This document shows, in pieces, positions 1 through 7,858 of a stretch of DNA of 64,000 nt (position 1 is its first letter; each line of letters begins with the position of its first letter). The notes beneath the pieces were generated by a model, which did no database searches, was not told the DNA's origin, and saw nothing but the letters and a program-made list of their open reading frames with translations. Made by a program: the position numbers and the translations under genes. Source of the DNA: Streptomyces sp. NBC_01142 (GTDB lineage: Bacteria; Actinomycetota; Actinomycetes; Streptomycetales; Streptomycetaceae); assembly GCF_026341125.1 (NCBI RefSeq), contig NZ_JAPEOR010000001.1:2294001-2358000 (forward strand), in the 5' to 3' direction.

Positions 1-1
1 C

Positions 2-148
2 GCCGAGCGCCTCGCCGCGACCACGGTCGCGCTGGTGATGGGCCTCCAACTGCGCAGACTGGCCACGGGTGCACCGGCCGAGGACCTCGTCGACGCGCTG
101 CTGCTGCTTGCGCGGGGCGCCGTCGGCCAGGACGCCGGCCGGCCCTGA
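2..148 (+). CDS. C-terminal end of a probable TetR-family regulator (partial)
   Basis: Only the last 48 residues are in the window. They read AERLAATTVALVMGLQLRRLA and onward to a stop, an alpha-helical, Leu/Ala-rich tail typical of the ligand-binding half of TetR-type regulators. The DNA-binding domain lies outside the window, so family and target cannot be confirmed. The frame is fully open with strong G/C bias at third positions, which supports real coding. Confidence 0.45.
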   Translation, partial: AERLAATTVALVMGLQLRRLATGAPAEDLVDALLLLARGAVGQDAGRP

Positions 149-581
149 GAGGTGCTGAGGATCGCCCTCACACATCCTCCGCGATGTGCTCGACGGCGGT
201 GATCGCCCGGTAGGCGACCGGAGGGGTTCCTGCACCAGTTCCCAACTGGCCTTGTCCGCCCACGAGTCGGGGCTGGTTGGAACCGTGCTCGTGGACGAGA
301 CGGCCCGTCAGTTTCTGCGATACGCGCAGGTCTGTCCGCCCGAACGGCCACGCCGCTTCACGATGGAGGCCGTGAACCGAACTCGAGGACCCGAGGGCCT
401 CTGAGCAGCCTGGCCGATGGCCGTTCGACGTTTCAGGGACAGCCCGATGCCCTCGGAGGTCAGGCCGTGCATCGAACCCTCCGGCTCTTCCCACCATGAC
501 TCATACTTCTCTGACCTGCATCTTCACCCAGCCATCAGGCCGTTCCGGGATTCCTGAGCGGGGACGAGGTGCTTTCGCAGG
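149..581. other. Spacer with no convincing gene
   Basis: This 433-base stretch separates the partial regulator from the M15 peptidase. Short open frames exist on both strands, but none has a ribosome site, recognisable motif or consistent third-position bias. Bases 477-560 are less GC-rich than the surroundings. It may be a decayed gene or a promoter region; I cannot assign it. Confidence 0.4.
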
Positions 582-1271
582 GTGCCGGACCAACCGCGCA
601 ATTATCCTGAAAGGGTGGATATTGCTCGTCGGACCGTTGTGCCCGTCCTGGCTCTGTCCCTGGTCCTCGCCACAGCGCCCGCCCAGGCCACCGCCATCCC
701 TGCCCCGCGGCTCGCTGCCCATGTCGCCGATGTTCCGCAGGCCAAGCTCGGCGCGAGCTACCAGCGCGGCTGCCCGGTTCCGCCCGGACGGCTGCGGCTG
801 ATCGAGATGAATCACTGGGGCTTCGACGGGAGCGTCCACCGCGGTGAGCTGATTGTCCATCAGGATGTGGTGCGGCCTCTCCTGCGCGTCTTCGCGCAGG
901 CCTTCGACGGGCGCTTCCCGATCCGCCGGATGCGAGTGATGGCGGAGTACGGCGGCAGCGACGCGGCAGCCATGGCGGACGACAACACCTCCGCCTTCAA
1001 CTGCCGCCGGGTGACGGGTGACCCGCGCGCGCTGTCCCGGCACTCCTACGGGGACGCGGTCGACATCAACCCCCTCGAGAATCCGTACGTGGACGGCTCG
1101 GGAGGCGTCCACCCAGCAGCCGGAGCCCGCTATCTGGACCGCGACCGGCCCGTCAAGGGGATGATCGTGCCGGGTGACGTCATCATGACCGGTATGAACA
1201 GCGCCGGCTGGCAGTGGGGCGGTCGCTGGCAGCCGCCCGACTTTCAGCACTTCTCGGCCGACGGGACCTGA
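582..1271 (+). CDS. Secreted M15-family D-Ala-D-Ala carboxypeptidase-like protein
   Basis: The 229-residue protein starts with a hydrophobic export signal (about residues 17-38, ending near AQA) and has a C-terminal zinc peptidase domain of the M15 type (VanY / L-alanyl-D-glutamate peptidase group). Visible metal and catalytic residues are H154 and D161 in SRHSYGDAVDINP and H223 in DFQHFS. Such enzymes cut D-amino-acid bonds in peptidoglycan stem peptides outside the membrane. The GTG at 582 gives the longest frame; an in-frame GTG at 615 would give a more usual signal peptide, but its AAGG is too close to be a good ribosome site. It appears to stand alone. Confidence 0.75.
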   Translation: MPDQPRNYPERVDIARRTVVPVLALSLVLATAPAQATAIPAPRLAAHVADVPQAKLGASYQRGCPVPPGRLRLIEMNHWGFDGSVHRGELIVHQDVVRPLLRVFAQAFDGRFPIRRMRVMAEYGGSDAAAMADDNTSAFNCRRVTGDPRALSRHSYGDAVDINPLENPYVDGSGGVHPAAGARYLDRDRPVKGMIVPGDVIMTGMNSAGWQWGGRWQPPDFQHFSADGT

Positions 1272-1455
1272 AGGCGAGGCCGACGGGAGGGGTGCCGTCC
1301 AGGGCGCGAACGGCAGCTTCCCTGTCAGCCGAGGTTCGACGGTGAGGCCACGACGTCACGGTGTCCGCCGCGGCGAATCCCAGAGGAATGCAGGGTTACG
1401 CGGTGGGGCGCGGACCGTACGCTGCGATGTCAGCGGGCCGTGCTTAGCTGGAAGT

Positions 1456-2277
1456 ATGATCGATGACTTTCTGAACGGTGACCTGTCCGACGTCGAGGGG
1501 GCGCTCCGCAAGGCGGCCGCCGTCGAGATCATGCCGCGCTACCGGCAGCTCGCCGCGCACGAGATCGTCGAGAAGAGCGGCCCGCACGACCTGGTGACGA
1601 TCGCCGACCGCAGCGCCGAGGAACACCTCACGGCATCCCTGACCGCTCTGCTGCCCGGCTCGGTGGTGGTCGGTGAGGAGGCGGTGCACGCCGATCCGTC
1701 CGTCTACGAGGCGTTGCAGGGCGACGCGCCGGTGTGGATCGTGGATCCGGTCGACGGCACCCGGCAGTTCGTCCGCGGCGAGCCCGGGTTCTGCACGCTC
1801 GTCGCCCTTGCCCACCATGGTGAGCTGTTCGCCTCATGGACGTATGCGCCGGTCCTCGAGGAAATGGCCGTCGCGGTACGAGGCGGTGGCGCCCGGCTCA
1901 ATGGCGAGCCGATACGGGCGGGTTCGCCCGCGCCCGGGGCGGACCTCGAGATTGCGATGTCCCACCCGGACTACACGACCCCGGACCAGAAGCGCGCGTT
2001 GCTCGGCCTGAACGTGCCCGGGGTGCGGGCGCGGCCCTGCGGTTCGGCGGGTCTGGAGTATCTGAGCGTTGCCCGGGGCGAGTTGGACGCGGTGGCCTTC
2101 TCCTGGGAGCTGGCTTGGGACCACGCGGCGGGCCTGCTCCTGGTCACGGAGGCGGGAGGGGCGCACGTCACGCTGGCGGGGGAGCCGTTCCGCATCGGGG
2201 GCGGCAATGCGCTGCCGTTCACGGCGGCGAGGGACGGGGCGACGGCGCGACGGGTACGGGCGCTGCTGCAGGGGTGA
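1456..2277 (+). CDS. Inositol monophosphatase family phosphatase
   Basis: The 273-residue protein belongs to the Mg2+-dependent inositol monophosphatase / histidinol-phosphatase fold. The three metal sites are readable: GEE in VVVGEEAVH, DPVDGT in WIVDPVDGTRQF, and WDHAAG near the C terminus. In actinobacteria this family includes HisN (histidinol phosphate), inositol phosphatases and CysQ-like enzymes; the substrate cannot be chosen from sequence alone. The frame is open back to 1342, but homology starts at ATG 1456 (MIDDFLNGD). No good ribosome site precedes it, so the mRNA may be leaderless. It is followed by a hairpin and a repeat-filled spacer. Confidence 0.8.
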   Translation: MIDDFLNGDLSDVEGALRKAAAVEIMPRYRQLAAHEIVEKSGPHDLVTIADRSAEEHLTASLTALLPGSVVVGEEAVHADPSVYEALQGDAPVWIVDPVDGTRQFVRGEPGFCTLVALAHHGELFASWTYAPVLEEMAVAVRGGGARLNGEPIRAGSPAPGADLEIAMSHPDYTTPDQKRALLGLNVPGVRARPCGSAGLEYLSVARGELDAVAFSWELAWDHAAGLLLVTEAGGAHVTLAGEPFRIGGGNALPFTAARDGATARRVRALLQG

Positions 2278-2296
2278 AAATGCCCCCAGGGGTTGC

Positions 2297-2316
2297 GTGG
2301 GGGCCGGCGCCCCCAC
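2297..2316 (+). terminator. GC-rich hairpin after the phosphatase gene
   Basis: GTGGGGGC and GCCCCCAC form a perfect 8-bp stem around a CGGC loop, 20 bases after the stop codon, followed by a C run. It fits a rho-independent-like terminator without a U tract, as is usual in streptomycetes. The same GTGGGGGC-N4-GCCCCCAC design recurs after the glycerate kinase gene (11447-11466). Confidence 0.55.
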
Positions 2317-2514
2317 ACCCCCCCCGGCGCTCCGGCGGCTTTGCCCCGCCCCACACGGGCTGGCCTGCCCCTGTGTGGCGTTGCGCTGGGGAGGGGCCGT
2401 GGAGGGTCGTCCCCGCAGGGATTGGCGGCAAAACCCGGCCCACGAAAACGGGACCCTGTATGCCGCCGACCCCGAGGAGTCGAGCCCGGAGGGGCACCGG
2501 AACCCGCACCAAAC

Positions 2515-2831
2515 AGGACCCCGCACCACAGGCCCGAGCCACCCGCGCCCGCACCACGCAGGACCCCGCACCACAGGCCCCGGCCACACCCACCCGCACC
2601 CGACAGGCGCCCGCGCCACGGGCCCGAGCCGGACGCACCCGCACCACGCAGGAACCCGAGCCACAGGCCCGAGCCACACCCACCCGCACCCGACAGGCGC
2701 CCGCACCACAGGCCCGAGCGACACCCGCCCGCACCGGACAGGCGCCCGCACCGGGTCGGGAGGCCGCCCGGCCACAGGCGCCCGCACCGAACAGGACCCC
2801 GCACCACGGGCCCGAGCCACCCGCACCCGAC
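2515..2831. repeat. 45-bp imperfect tandem repeat in a non-coding spacer
   Basis: Five consecutive units begin at 2515, 2560, 2605, 2650 and 2695, each exactly 45 bases and starting AGG(A/C)(C/G/A)CCCG; degraded copies follow from 2740 and end with a well-preserved one at 2793-2831. The core of each unit is GCACCACAGGCCCGAGCC with C-rich flanks. Because 45 is a multiple of three and the DNA is C/G-rich, several frames stay open, but no ribosome site or family match supports translation. The repeat lies between the phosphatase terminator and the next promoter (spacer 2278-2941); nothing else was recognised there. Confidence 0.8.
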
Positions 2832-2941
2832 GGGAGACCGCGCCCCGCGCCGCACGCACCCGCCCCCCATCCCCGCCCCCTCCGCCCGCGACGCGGAATA
2901 TCCTGGGGTTCTTGGCCATCGGCTGACAAAGGAGTCCGAAG

Positions 2942-4363
2942 GTGCCGTCGATGCTCGATGCCGTCGTCGTAGGGGCGGGACCCAACGGACTGACCGCCGC
3001 CGTCGAACTGGCCCGCCGCGGCTACTCAGTGGCCGTGTACGAGGCCATGGAGACCGTGGGCGGGGGTGCGAGAACGGAAGAGCTCACCCTCCCCGGCTTC
3101 CGCCACGACCCCTGTTCCGCCGTCCACCCGCTGGCCATCGGCTCCCCCGCCTTCTCCGCCATGCCGCTCGAGCGGCACGGCCTGGAGTGGCTGCACCCCG
3201 AGCTGCCGCTCGCCCACCCTTTCCCCGACGGCACGGCCGCGGTGCTGAGCCGTTCGGTCGGCGAGAGCGCCATGTCCTTGGGGGCCGGTGACGCAGGGGC
3301 GTACCGCCGCCTCGTCGCGCCCTACCTCGGCCACTGGGACACCTTCGCCGCGGACTTCCTGCGCACGCCCTGGGACGGGCTGCCGCGCGACCCGTACCGC
3401 TTCGCCCGCTTCGGACTGACCGCGCTCCAGCCCGCCACGTGGCTCTCCCGCCGATTCCGGGGCGAGCGGGCCCGCGGCCTGTTCGCCGGGCTTGCCGCCC
3501 ATGCCATCGCACCCCTCAGCGGACTCGCCACCGGCGGGATCGCCCTGATGTTCGCGCTCGCCGCTCATGAGAAGGGCTGGCCGTTGCCGCGCGGCGGTTC
3601 GCAGGCGATCTCCGACGCCCTCGCCTCGTATCTGCGCGAACAGGGCGGCACCCTCCACACGGGCGCGGAGGTGAAGCGGCTGGACGAGCTGCCCCCGGCT
3701 CGCGCGTACATCTTCGACACCTCGCCGGCCGCGCTCGCCCGGATCGCCGGTCTGGGCCAGGCGTACCAGCACTACCGGTACGGCGCGTCCGCCTTCAAGA
3801 TCGACTATGCCCTGTCGGGCCCGATGCCGTGGACCGCGAAGGAGGCCCGCGCCGCCGGGACGGTGCACATCGGCCCCACCGCCGGTGAGATCGATGCGGC
3901 CCTGCGGGCAGCCGTCTCGGGCCGCGACCCCCAGGTGCCCTTCCTGATCACCGCGCAGCCGAGCGTGATCGACCCGTCCAGGGCCCCTGCCGGCAAGCAT
4001 GTCCTGTGGGTGTACGGCCACGTCCCGGCCGGCTGGGACGGCGATGCGACCGAGGTCATCGAGCGGCAGCTGGAGCGGTTCGCCCCCGGATTCCGCGACC
4101 TCGTGCTGGCACGTGCCGTCGCGGGTCCGCCCCAACTGGCCGTGCGCAACGCCAATTACGTCGGCGGCGACATCGCGTGCGGAGCCTTCGCCGGGCTTCA
4201 GACGCTGATCCGCCCCAAGCTCGCCCGCGTCCCGTACGCGACCGCGCACCCCGCCGTCTTCATCTGCTCCTCCGCGACCCCGCCGGGCCCTGGCGTGCAC
4301 GGGATGTCGGGCCACCATGCGGCGAAGGCGGTCTGGCGCAGTCTGCGGAGGGTGAAGTCATGA
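2942..4363 (+). CDS. Phytoene-dehydrogenase-like FAD-dependent oxidoreductase
   Basis: The 473-residue flavoprotein has an N-terminal Rossmann motif [20 protein letters not shown] (about residues 9-28), an acidic strand end ([14 protein letters not shown]) that binds the FAD ribose, and a C-terminal FAD-binding signature around [13 protein letters not shown]. It resembles the NAD(P)/FAD-dependent oxidoreductases related to phytoene desaturase and all-trans-retinol saturase. No carotenoid genes are nearby, so the substrate is unknown. Start GTG 2942 is chosen because AAAGGAG lies 7 bases upstream. Its stop overlaps the start of the macro-domain gene (ATGA at 4360-4363), implying translational coupling. 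Confidence 0.75.
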   Translation: MPSMLDAVVVGAGPNGLTAAVELARRGYSVAVYEAMETVGGGARTEELTLPGFRHDPCSAVHPLAIGSPAFSAMPLERHGLEWLHPELPLAHPFPDGTAAVLSRSVGESAMSLGAGDAGAYRRLVAPYLGHWDTFAADFLRTPWDGLPRDPYRFARFGLTALQPATWLSRRFRGERARGLFAGLAAHAIAPLSGLATGGIALMFALAAHEKGWPLPRGGSQAISDALASYLREQGGTLHTGAEVKRLDELPPARAYIFDTSPAALARIAGLGQAYQHYRYGASAFKIDYALSGPMPWTAKEARAAGTVHIGPTAGEIDAALRAAVSGRDPQVPFLITAQPSVIDPSRAPAGKHVLWVYGHVPAGWDGDATEVIERQLERFAPGFRDLVLARAVAGPPQLAVRNANYVGGDIACGAFAGLQTLIRPKLARVPYATAHPAVFICSSATPPGPGVHGMSGHHAAKAVWRSLRRVKS

Positions 4364-4881
4364 TCGAGATCACCCTCGTACGCGGCGACATCACTCGGCA
4401 GCACGTCGACGCGATCGTCAACGCAGCCAACTCCTCGCTGCTCGGCGGCGGTGGCGTCGACGGTGCGATCCACCGCCGGGGCGGGCCCGAGATCCTGGCG
4501 GAGTGCCGGGCGCTGCGTGCCTCGCACTACGGCAAGGGACTCGCCACCGGGCAGGCCGTCGCCACCACGGCGGGCCGGCTCGACGCCCGGCAGGTGATCC
4601 ACACCGTCGGACCCGTCTGGTCGCGGAAGGAGGACCGGTCCGCGCTCCTCGCCTCCTGCTACCGCGAATCGCTGCGCGTGGCCGCCGAGTCGGGGGCCGA
4701 GACCGTCGCCTTCCCGGCCATCTCGACCGGTATCTATGGCTGGCCGATGGACGACGGCGCGCGCATCGCGATCCGTACGGTGCGCGAGGCAGCCGCCGCG
4801 CCGGTCACCGAGGTACGGTTCGTGCTCTTCGACGAGAATGCGTACCAGGTGTTCGAGGCGGCCCTGGCCGAGCACGGTTGA
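4360..4881 (+). CDS. Macro-domain ADP-ribose / O-acetyl-ADP-ribose hydrolase
   Basis: The 173-residue protein is a single macro domain of the YmdB / MacroD type. Diagnostic segments are VRGDIT at the N terminus, [22 protein letters not shown] (read as two blocks, about residues 23-44) that wraps the distal ribose, and the phosphate loop [10 protein letters not shown]. The family removes acetyl from O-acetyl-ADP-ribose or ADP-ribose from proteins. ATG 4360 overlaps the stop of the upstream oxidoreductase. A sirtuin, which produces O-acetyl-ADP-ribose, is encoded 2.2 kb away on the other strand. Confidence 0.85.
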   Translation: MIEITLVRGDITRQHVDAIVNAANSSLLGGGGVDGAIHRRGGPEILAECRALRASHYGKGLATGQAVATTAGRLDARQVIHTVGPVWSRKEDRSALLASCYRESLRVAAESGAETVAFPAISTGIYGWPMDDGARIAIRTVREAAAAPVTEVRFVLFDENAYQVFEAALAEHG

Positions 4882-4930
4882 TGTCGTTTTCTCGCTAGCC
4901 CTGCCCTCTCGCGTGTCCGATGCTTGAGCC

Positions 4931-6436
4931 ATGCACACCGACACCGAGCGCTGCGTACGCGCAGTTCAGTCGAAGGACGCCCGCTTCGACGGCTGGTTCT
5001 TCACGGCCGTGGTGACCACGCGGATCTACTGCCGCCCCAGCTGCCCGGCCGTGCCGCCGAAGGTCGAGAACATGACCTTCCACCCCAGCGCCGCCGCCTG
5101 CCAGCAGGCCGGATTCCGTGCCTGCAAGCGCTGCCGGCCCGACACCAGCCCCGGCTCGCCGGAGTGGAACGCCCGCGCCGACGCCGTCGCCCGCGCCATG
5201 CGCCTCATCCGGGACGGGGTCGTCGACCGCGAAGGCGTACCCGGGCTGGCCGCCCGCCTCGGCTACTCCACCCGGCAGATCGAACGGCAGCTCCTGGCAG
5301 AGCTGGGCGCGGGCCCGCTCGCCCTGGCCCGCGCCCAGCGCGCCCAGACCGCACGTCTGCTCATCGAAACCACCGGGCTCCCCATGGCGGACGTCGCCTT
5401 CGCGGCCGGATTCTCCTCCATCCGCACCTTCAACGACACCGTTCGGGAGGTCTTCGCGCTCGCCCCGAGCGAGCTGCGCACCCGCGCCGCGCGCAGCCGC
5501 ACCACACGCTCCCGCACCACACGTGGCAGCACCGCGTCGCCGCAGACCCCCGGCGTGATCGCGCTGCGGCTGCCGTACCGCGCGCCGCTCAACCCCAGCA
5601 ACCTCTTCGGGCATCTCGCCGCGACCGGCGTCCCCGGTGTCGAGGAGTGGCGGGACGGGGCGTACCGGCGGACGCTCAGCCTGCCGTACGGGCACGGCAT
5701 CGTGGCCCTCACCCCACAGCCCGACCACATCGCCTGCCGGCTCTCCCTCACCGACCCGCGCGACCTGACCATCGCGATCAGCCGCTGCCGCTGGATGCTC
5801 GACCTGGACGCGGACCCGGAGGCCGTCGACGACCAGCTGCGTACGGATCCGCTCCTCGCCCCCCTCGTCGACAAGGCCCCGGGCAGGCGGGTGCCGCGCA
5901 CCGTCGACGCCGCGGAGTTCGCCGTACGGGCGGTGCTCGGCCAGCAGGTCTCCACGGCCGCCGCCCGCACCCACGCCGGCCGGCTCGTCACCGCACACGG
6001 CACACCGGTCGGTGACCCGGAGGGCGGCCTGACCCACCTCTTTCCCTCCTCAGAGGCGCTGGCCGCACTGGACCCCGAGGCCCTGGCGCTGCCCCGCAGC
6101 CGCCGCACCACACTCACCACGCTGGTCGGGTCGCTGGCCGACGGCTCGCTCAGGCTCGACCCGGGCAGCGACTGGGACCGGGCGCGCGCCCAGCTGACCG
6201 CGCTGCCCGGCTTCGGCCCCTGGACCGTCGAGGTCATCGCTATGCGCGCCCTCGGCGATCCCGATGTTTTCCTGCCCGGTGACCTCGGAGTCCGGCGTGC
6301 GGCGGCGGAGCTCGGACTGCCGTCGACCCCGGCCGCTCTCACCGCGAGCGCCGCGGCCTGGCGGCCCTGGCGCGCCTACGCCGTCCAGTATCTCTGGGCC
6401 ACCGACGATCACGCCATCAACCACCTCCCGGTATAA
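4931..6436 (+). CDS. Ada-AlkA fusion: methyl-sensing regulator plus 3-methyladenine DNA glycosylase
   Basis: Three modules are visible in 501 residues. An Ada-type zinc domain has C34, C38, C65 and C68 (YCRPSC and CKRC), with C34 and C38 in the segment that accepts methyl groups from phosphotriesters in Ada. An AraC-type helix-turn-helix follows (about residues 85-180, GVPGLAARLGYSTRQIERQL). The C-terminal half is an AlkA N-terminal fold and HhH-GPD glycosylase with LPGFGPWTVEVIAMRALGD and catalytic Asp near residue 451 (FLPGDLGV). It should sense methylation damage, activate transcription and excise alkylated bases. A linker around residues 182-200 is rich in Arg/Thr/Ser. ogt follows after 12 bases, forming an adaptive-response unit. 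Confidence 0.88.
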   Translation: MHTDTERCVRAVQSKDARFDGWFFTAVVTTRIYCRPSCPAVPPKVENMTFHPSAAACQQAGFRACKRCRPDTSPGSPEWNARADAVARAMRLIRDGVVDREGVPGLAARLGYSTRQIERQLLAELGAGPLALARAQRAQTARLLIETTGLPMADVAFAAGFSSIRTFNDTVREVFALAPSELRTRAARSRTTRSRTTRGSTASPQTPGVIALRLPYRAPLNPSNLFGHLAATGVPGVEEWRDGAYRRTLSLPYGHGIVALTPQPDHIACRLSLTDPRDLTIAISRCRWMLDLDADPEAVDDQLRTDPLLAPLVDKAPGRRVPRTVDAAEFAVRAVLGQQVSTAAARTHAGRLVTAHGTPVGDPEGGLTHLFPSSEALAALDPEALALPRSRRTTLTTLVGSLADGSLRLDPGSDWDRARAQLTALPGFGPWTVEVIAMRALGDPDVFLPGDLGVRRAAAELGLPSTPAALTASAAAWRPWRAYAVQYLWATDDHAINHLPV

Positions 6437-6448
6437 GGAAGTTCACTC

Positions 6449-6943
6449 ATGATCAGGCAGCACACGGTCGTCGACAGCCCCTACGGCCCGCTGACCCTCG
6501 TGGCCACCGGCGGCGTGCTGAGCGGCCTCTACATGGTCCAGCAGCGCCACCGCCCGGCGGAGGAGACCTTCGGCGTACCGGACCCCGCGCCGTTCGGTGA
6601 GACGATCCGCCAGCTCGATGCGTACTTCGCCGGCGAGCTCACGGAGTTCGACCTGCCGATGCGGCTCGACGGCACGTCCTTCCAGCAAGGAGTCTGGGGC
6701 CTGCTGCGGCAGATCCCGTACGGCGAGACACGCACCTACGGCGAGCTGGCCGCAGCGCTCGGCAGCCCCGCCGCCTCCCGCGCGGTGGGGCTGGCCAACG
6801 GCAAGAACCCGATCGGGATCATCGTCCCCTGCCACCGGGTCATCGGATCGACGGGCAGCCTCATCGGCTACGGCGGGGGACTCGACCGCAAGCAGCGGTT
6901 GCTGGCGCATGAGCGCGGGGTGCCCGACGAGGCGCTGTTCTGA
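6449..6943 (+). CDS. ogt: Methylated-DNA--protein-cysteine S-methyltransferase
   Basis: The 164-residue suicide repair protein removes O6-alkyl groups from guanine. It has the active-site motif PCHRVIGSTG (acceptor C128), the upstream RAVGLANGKNP recognition-helix region, and LIGYGGGLDRKQRLLAHE at the C terminus. A ribosome site (AAGGAAG) precedes ATG 6449. It lies 12 bases after the Ada-AlkA gene and is probably co-transcribed with and controlled by it. Since the upstream fusion lacks an O6-methyltransferase domain, this gene supplies the activity missing from that Ada. Confidence 0.9.
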   Translation: MIRQHTVVDSPYGPLTLVATGGVLSGLYMVQQRHRPAEETFGVPDPAPFGETIRQLDAYFAGELTEFDLPMRLDGTSFQQGVWGLLRQIPYGETRTYGELAAALGSPAASRAVGLANGKNPIGIIVPCHRVIGSTGSLIGYGGGLDRKQRLLAHERGVPDEALF

Positions 6944-7040
6944 ACCCGCCGTGCCACCGGCCCCGCGCCTCCGCATCGCATCCCACGGTGCCCGCACCGG
7001 CCACCGCGCCCTGCGCGCCGGTGCCGCCGGGTTTCCCGGC

Positions 7041-7072
7041 CCCGGTCCTCAACCGCCGGACGGGCCGGAAGC
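7041..7072. repeat. Copy of a common Streptomyces intergenic element
   Basis: The string CCTCAACCGCCGGACGGGC near 7047-7065 matches from memory a short GC-rich sequence found between many Streptomyces genes, often as one arm of a terminator-like hairpin. Here it spans the 3-prime end of the sirtuin gene and supplies its last codons (GPSGG). Only one arm is clear, so termination is not certain. Confidence 0.3.
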
Positions 7073-7786
7073 AAGCCGGCTCAGCAGCTCCGGCAGCGCT
7101 GTGCCGATCGGCTCGCGGACGACTTCCGCGGCGTGTTCGTCGTACGGCGTCGGTTCGGCGTTCACGACGATCAGCCGCGCCCCGTGCTCCGCCGCGATGC
7201 CGGCCAGCGAGGCGGCGGGCTGCACCTGAAGGGTCGTACCGACCGCGATGAAGATCTCGCTGGCCTTCGCGATCGCCGTCGCCTCACCCAGCACCACCGG
7301 GTCGAGACGCTCCCCGAACATCACCGTCGCCGACTTCAGGATTCCGCCGCACACCTGGCACGGAGGGTCCTCCTCGCCCGCCTCGACGCGTTCCAGTGCC
7401 TCCGCCATCGACGAGCGGGCGTGGCAGCGGGTGCAGGTCACTGCCCGTGCGGTGCCGTGGAGTTCGAGGACCTTGCGGTCGGGCATGCCCCCGAGCTGGT
7501 GCAGTCCGTCGACGTTCTGGGTGAGCACCCGCACGGCGACGCCGTCCCGCCGGTCCAGCTCGGCGACGGCGCGATGCGCGGCGTTCGGTTCGGCGCGCCA
7601 GGTGGTGCTGTTGCGCCGCATCTGCCAGGAGCGGCGCCGGATCTCCGGGTCGCCCATGTAGAAGTCGTACGTGACGAGCTTCTCGGCCTCCGGATCGCGC
7701 CGCCACAGTCCCTTCGGCCCACGGTAGTCGGGGATGCCGGAGTCCGTGGAGATGCCGGCGCCGCTGAGGATCGCGACGAGAGTCAT
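7049..7786 (-). CDS. Sir2-family NAD-dependent protein deacylase
   Basis: The 245-residue sirtuin has the NAD pocket GAGIST (residues 9-14) with IPDYRGPKGLW, the catalytic core TQNVDGLHQLGG, catalytic His in LELHGTA, a zinc site made by CTRC and CQVC, and the ATVMFGE and VGTTLQVQPA nucleotide segments. It removes acyl groups from lysines, consuming NAD and releasing nicotinamide and O-acyl-ADP-ribose. It is the plain short bacterial type, convergent with ogt. The macro-domain gene at 4360 could process its product; this link is inference from proximity. Confidence 0.9.
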   Translation of the reverse strand: MTLVAILSGAGISTDSGIPDYRGPKGLWRRDPEAEKLVTYDFYMGDPEIRRRSWQMRRNSTTWRAEPNAAHRAVAELDRRDGVAVRVLTQNVDGLHQLGGMPDRKVLELHGTARAVTCTRCHARSSMAEALERVEAGEEDPPCQVCGGILKSATVMFGERLDPVVLGEATAIAKASEIFIAVGTTLQVQPAASLAGIAAEHGARLIVVNAEPTPYDEHAAEVVREPIGTALPELLSRLASGPSGG

Positions 7787-7858
7787 GCCGCGAGCCTACG
7801 CAGCGGCTCACGCGGCGGCGAGCCGATTTCGCCCGGCGCCGCGGTCCGCCGGCCGACC

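Noticed and set aside
149..581. Possible transposase remnant in the first spacer
   Set aside because: No terminal inverted repeats, target duplications or DDE-type motifs could be read in any frame.
2515..2831. Tandem repeat as a CRISPR array
   Set aside because: Units are contiguous 45-base copies with no unique spacers, and no cas-like gene is in the window.
2278..2941. Long overlapping open frames in the C-rich spacer, several over 200 codons
   Set aside because: They are open in nearly all frames because the DNA is almost free of T/A stop codons. None has a ribosome site, a start with homology, or third-position bias distinct from the other frames.
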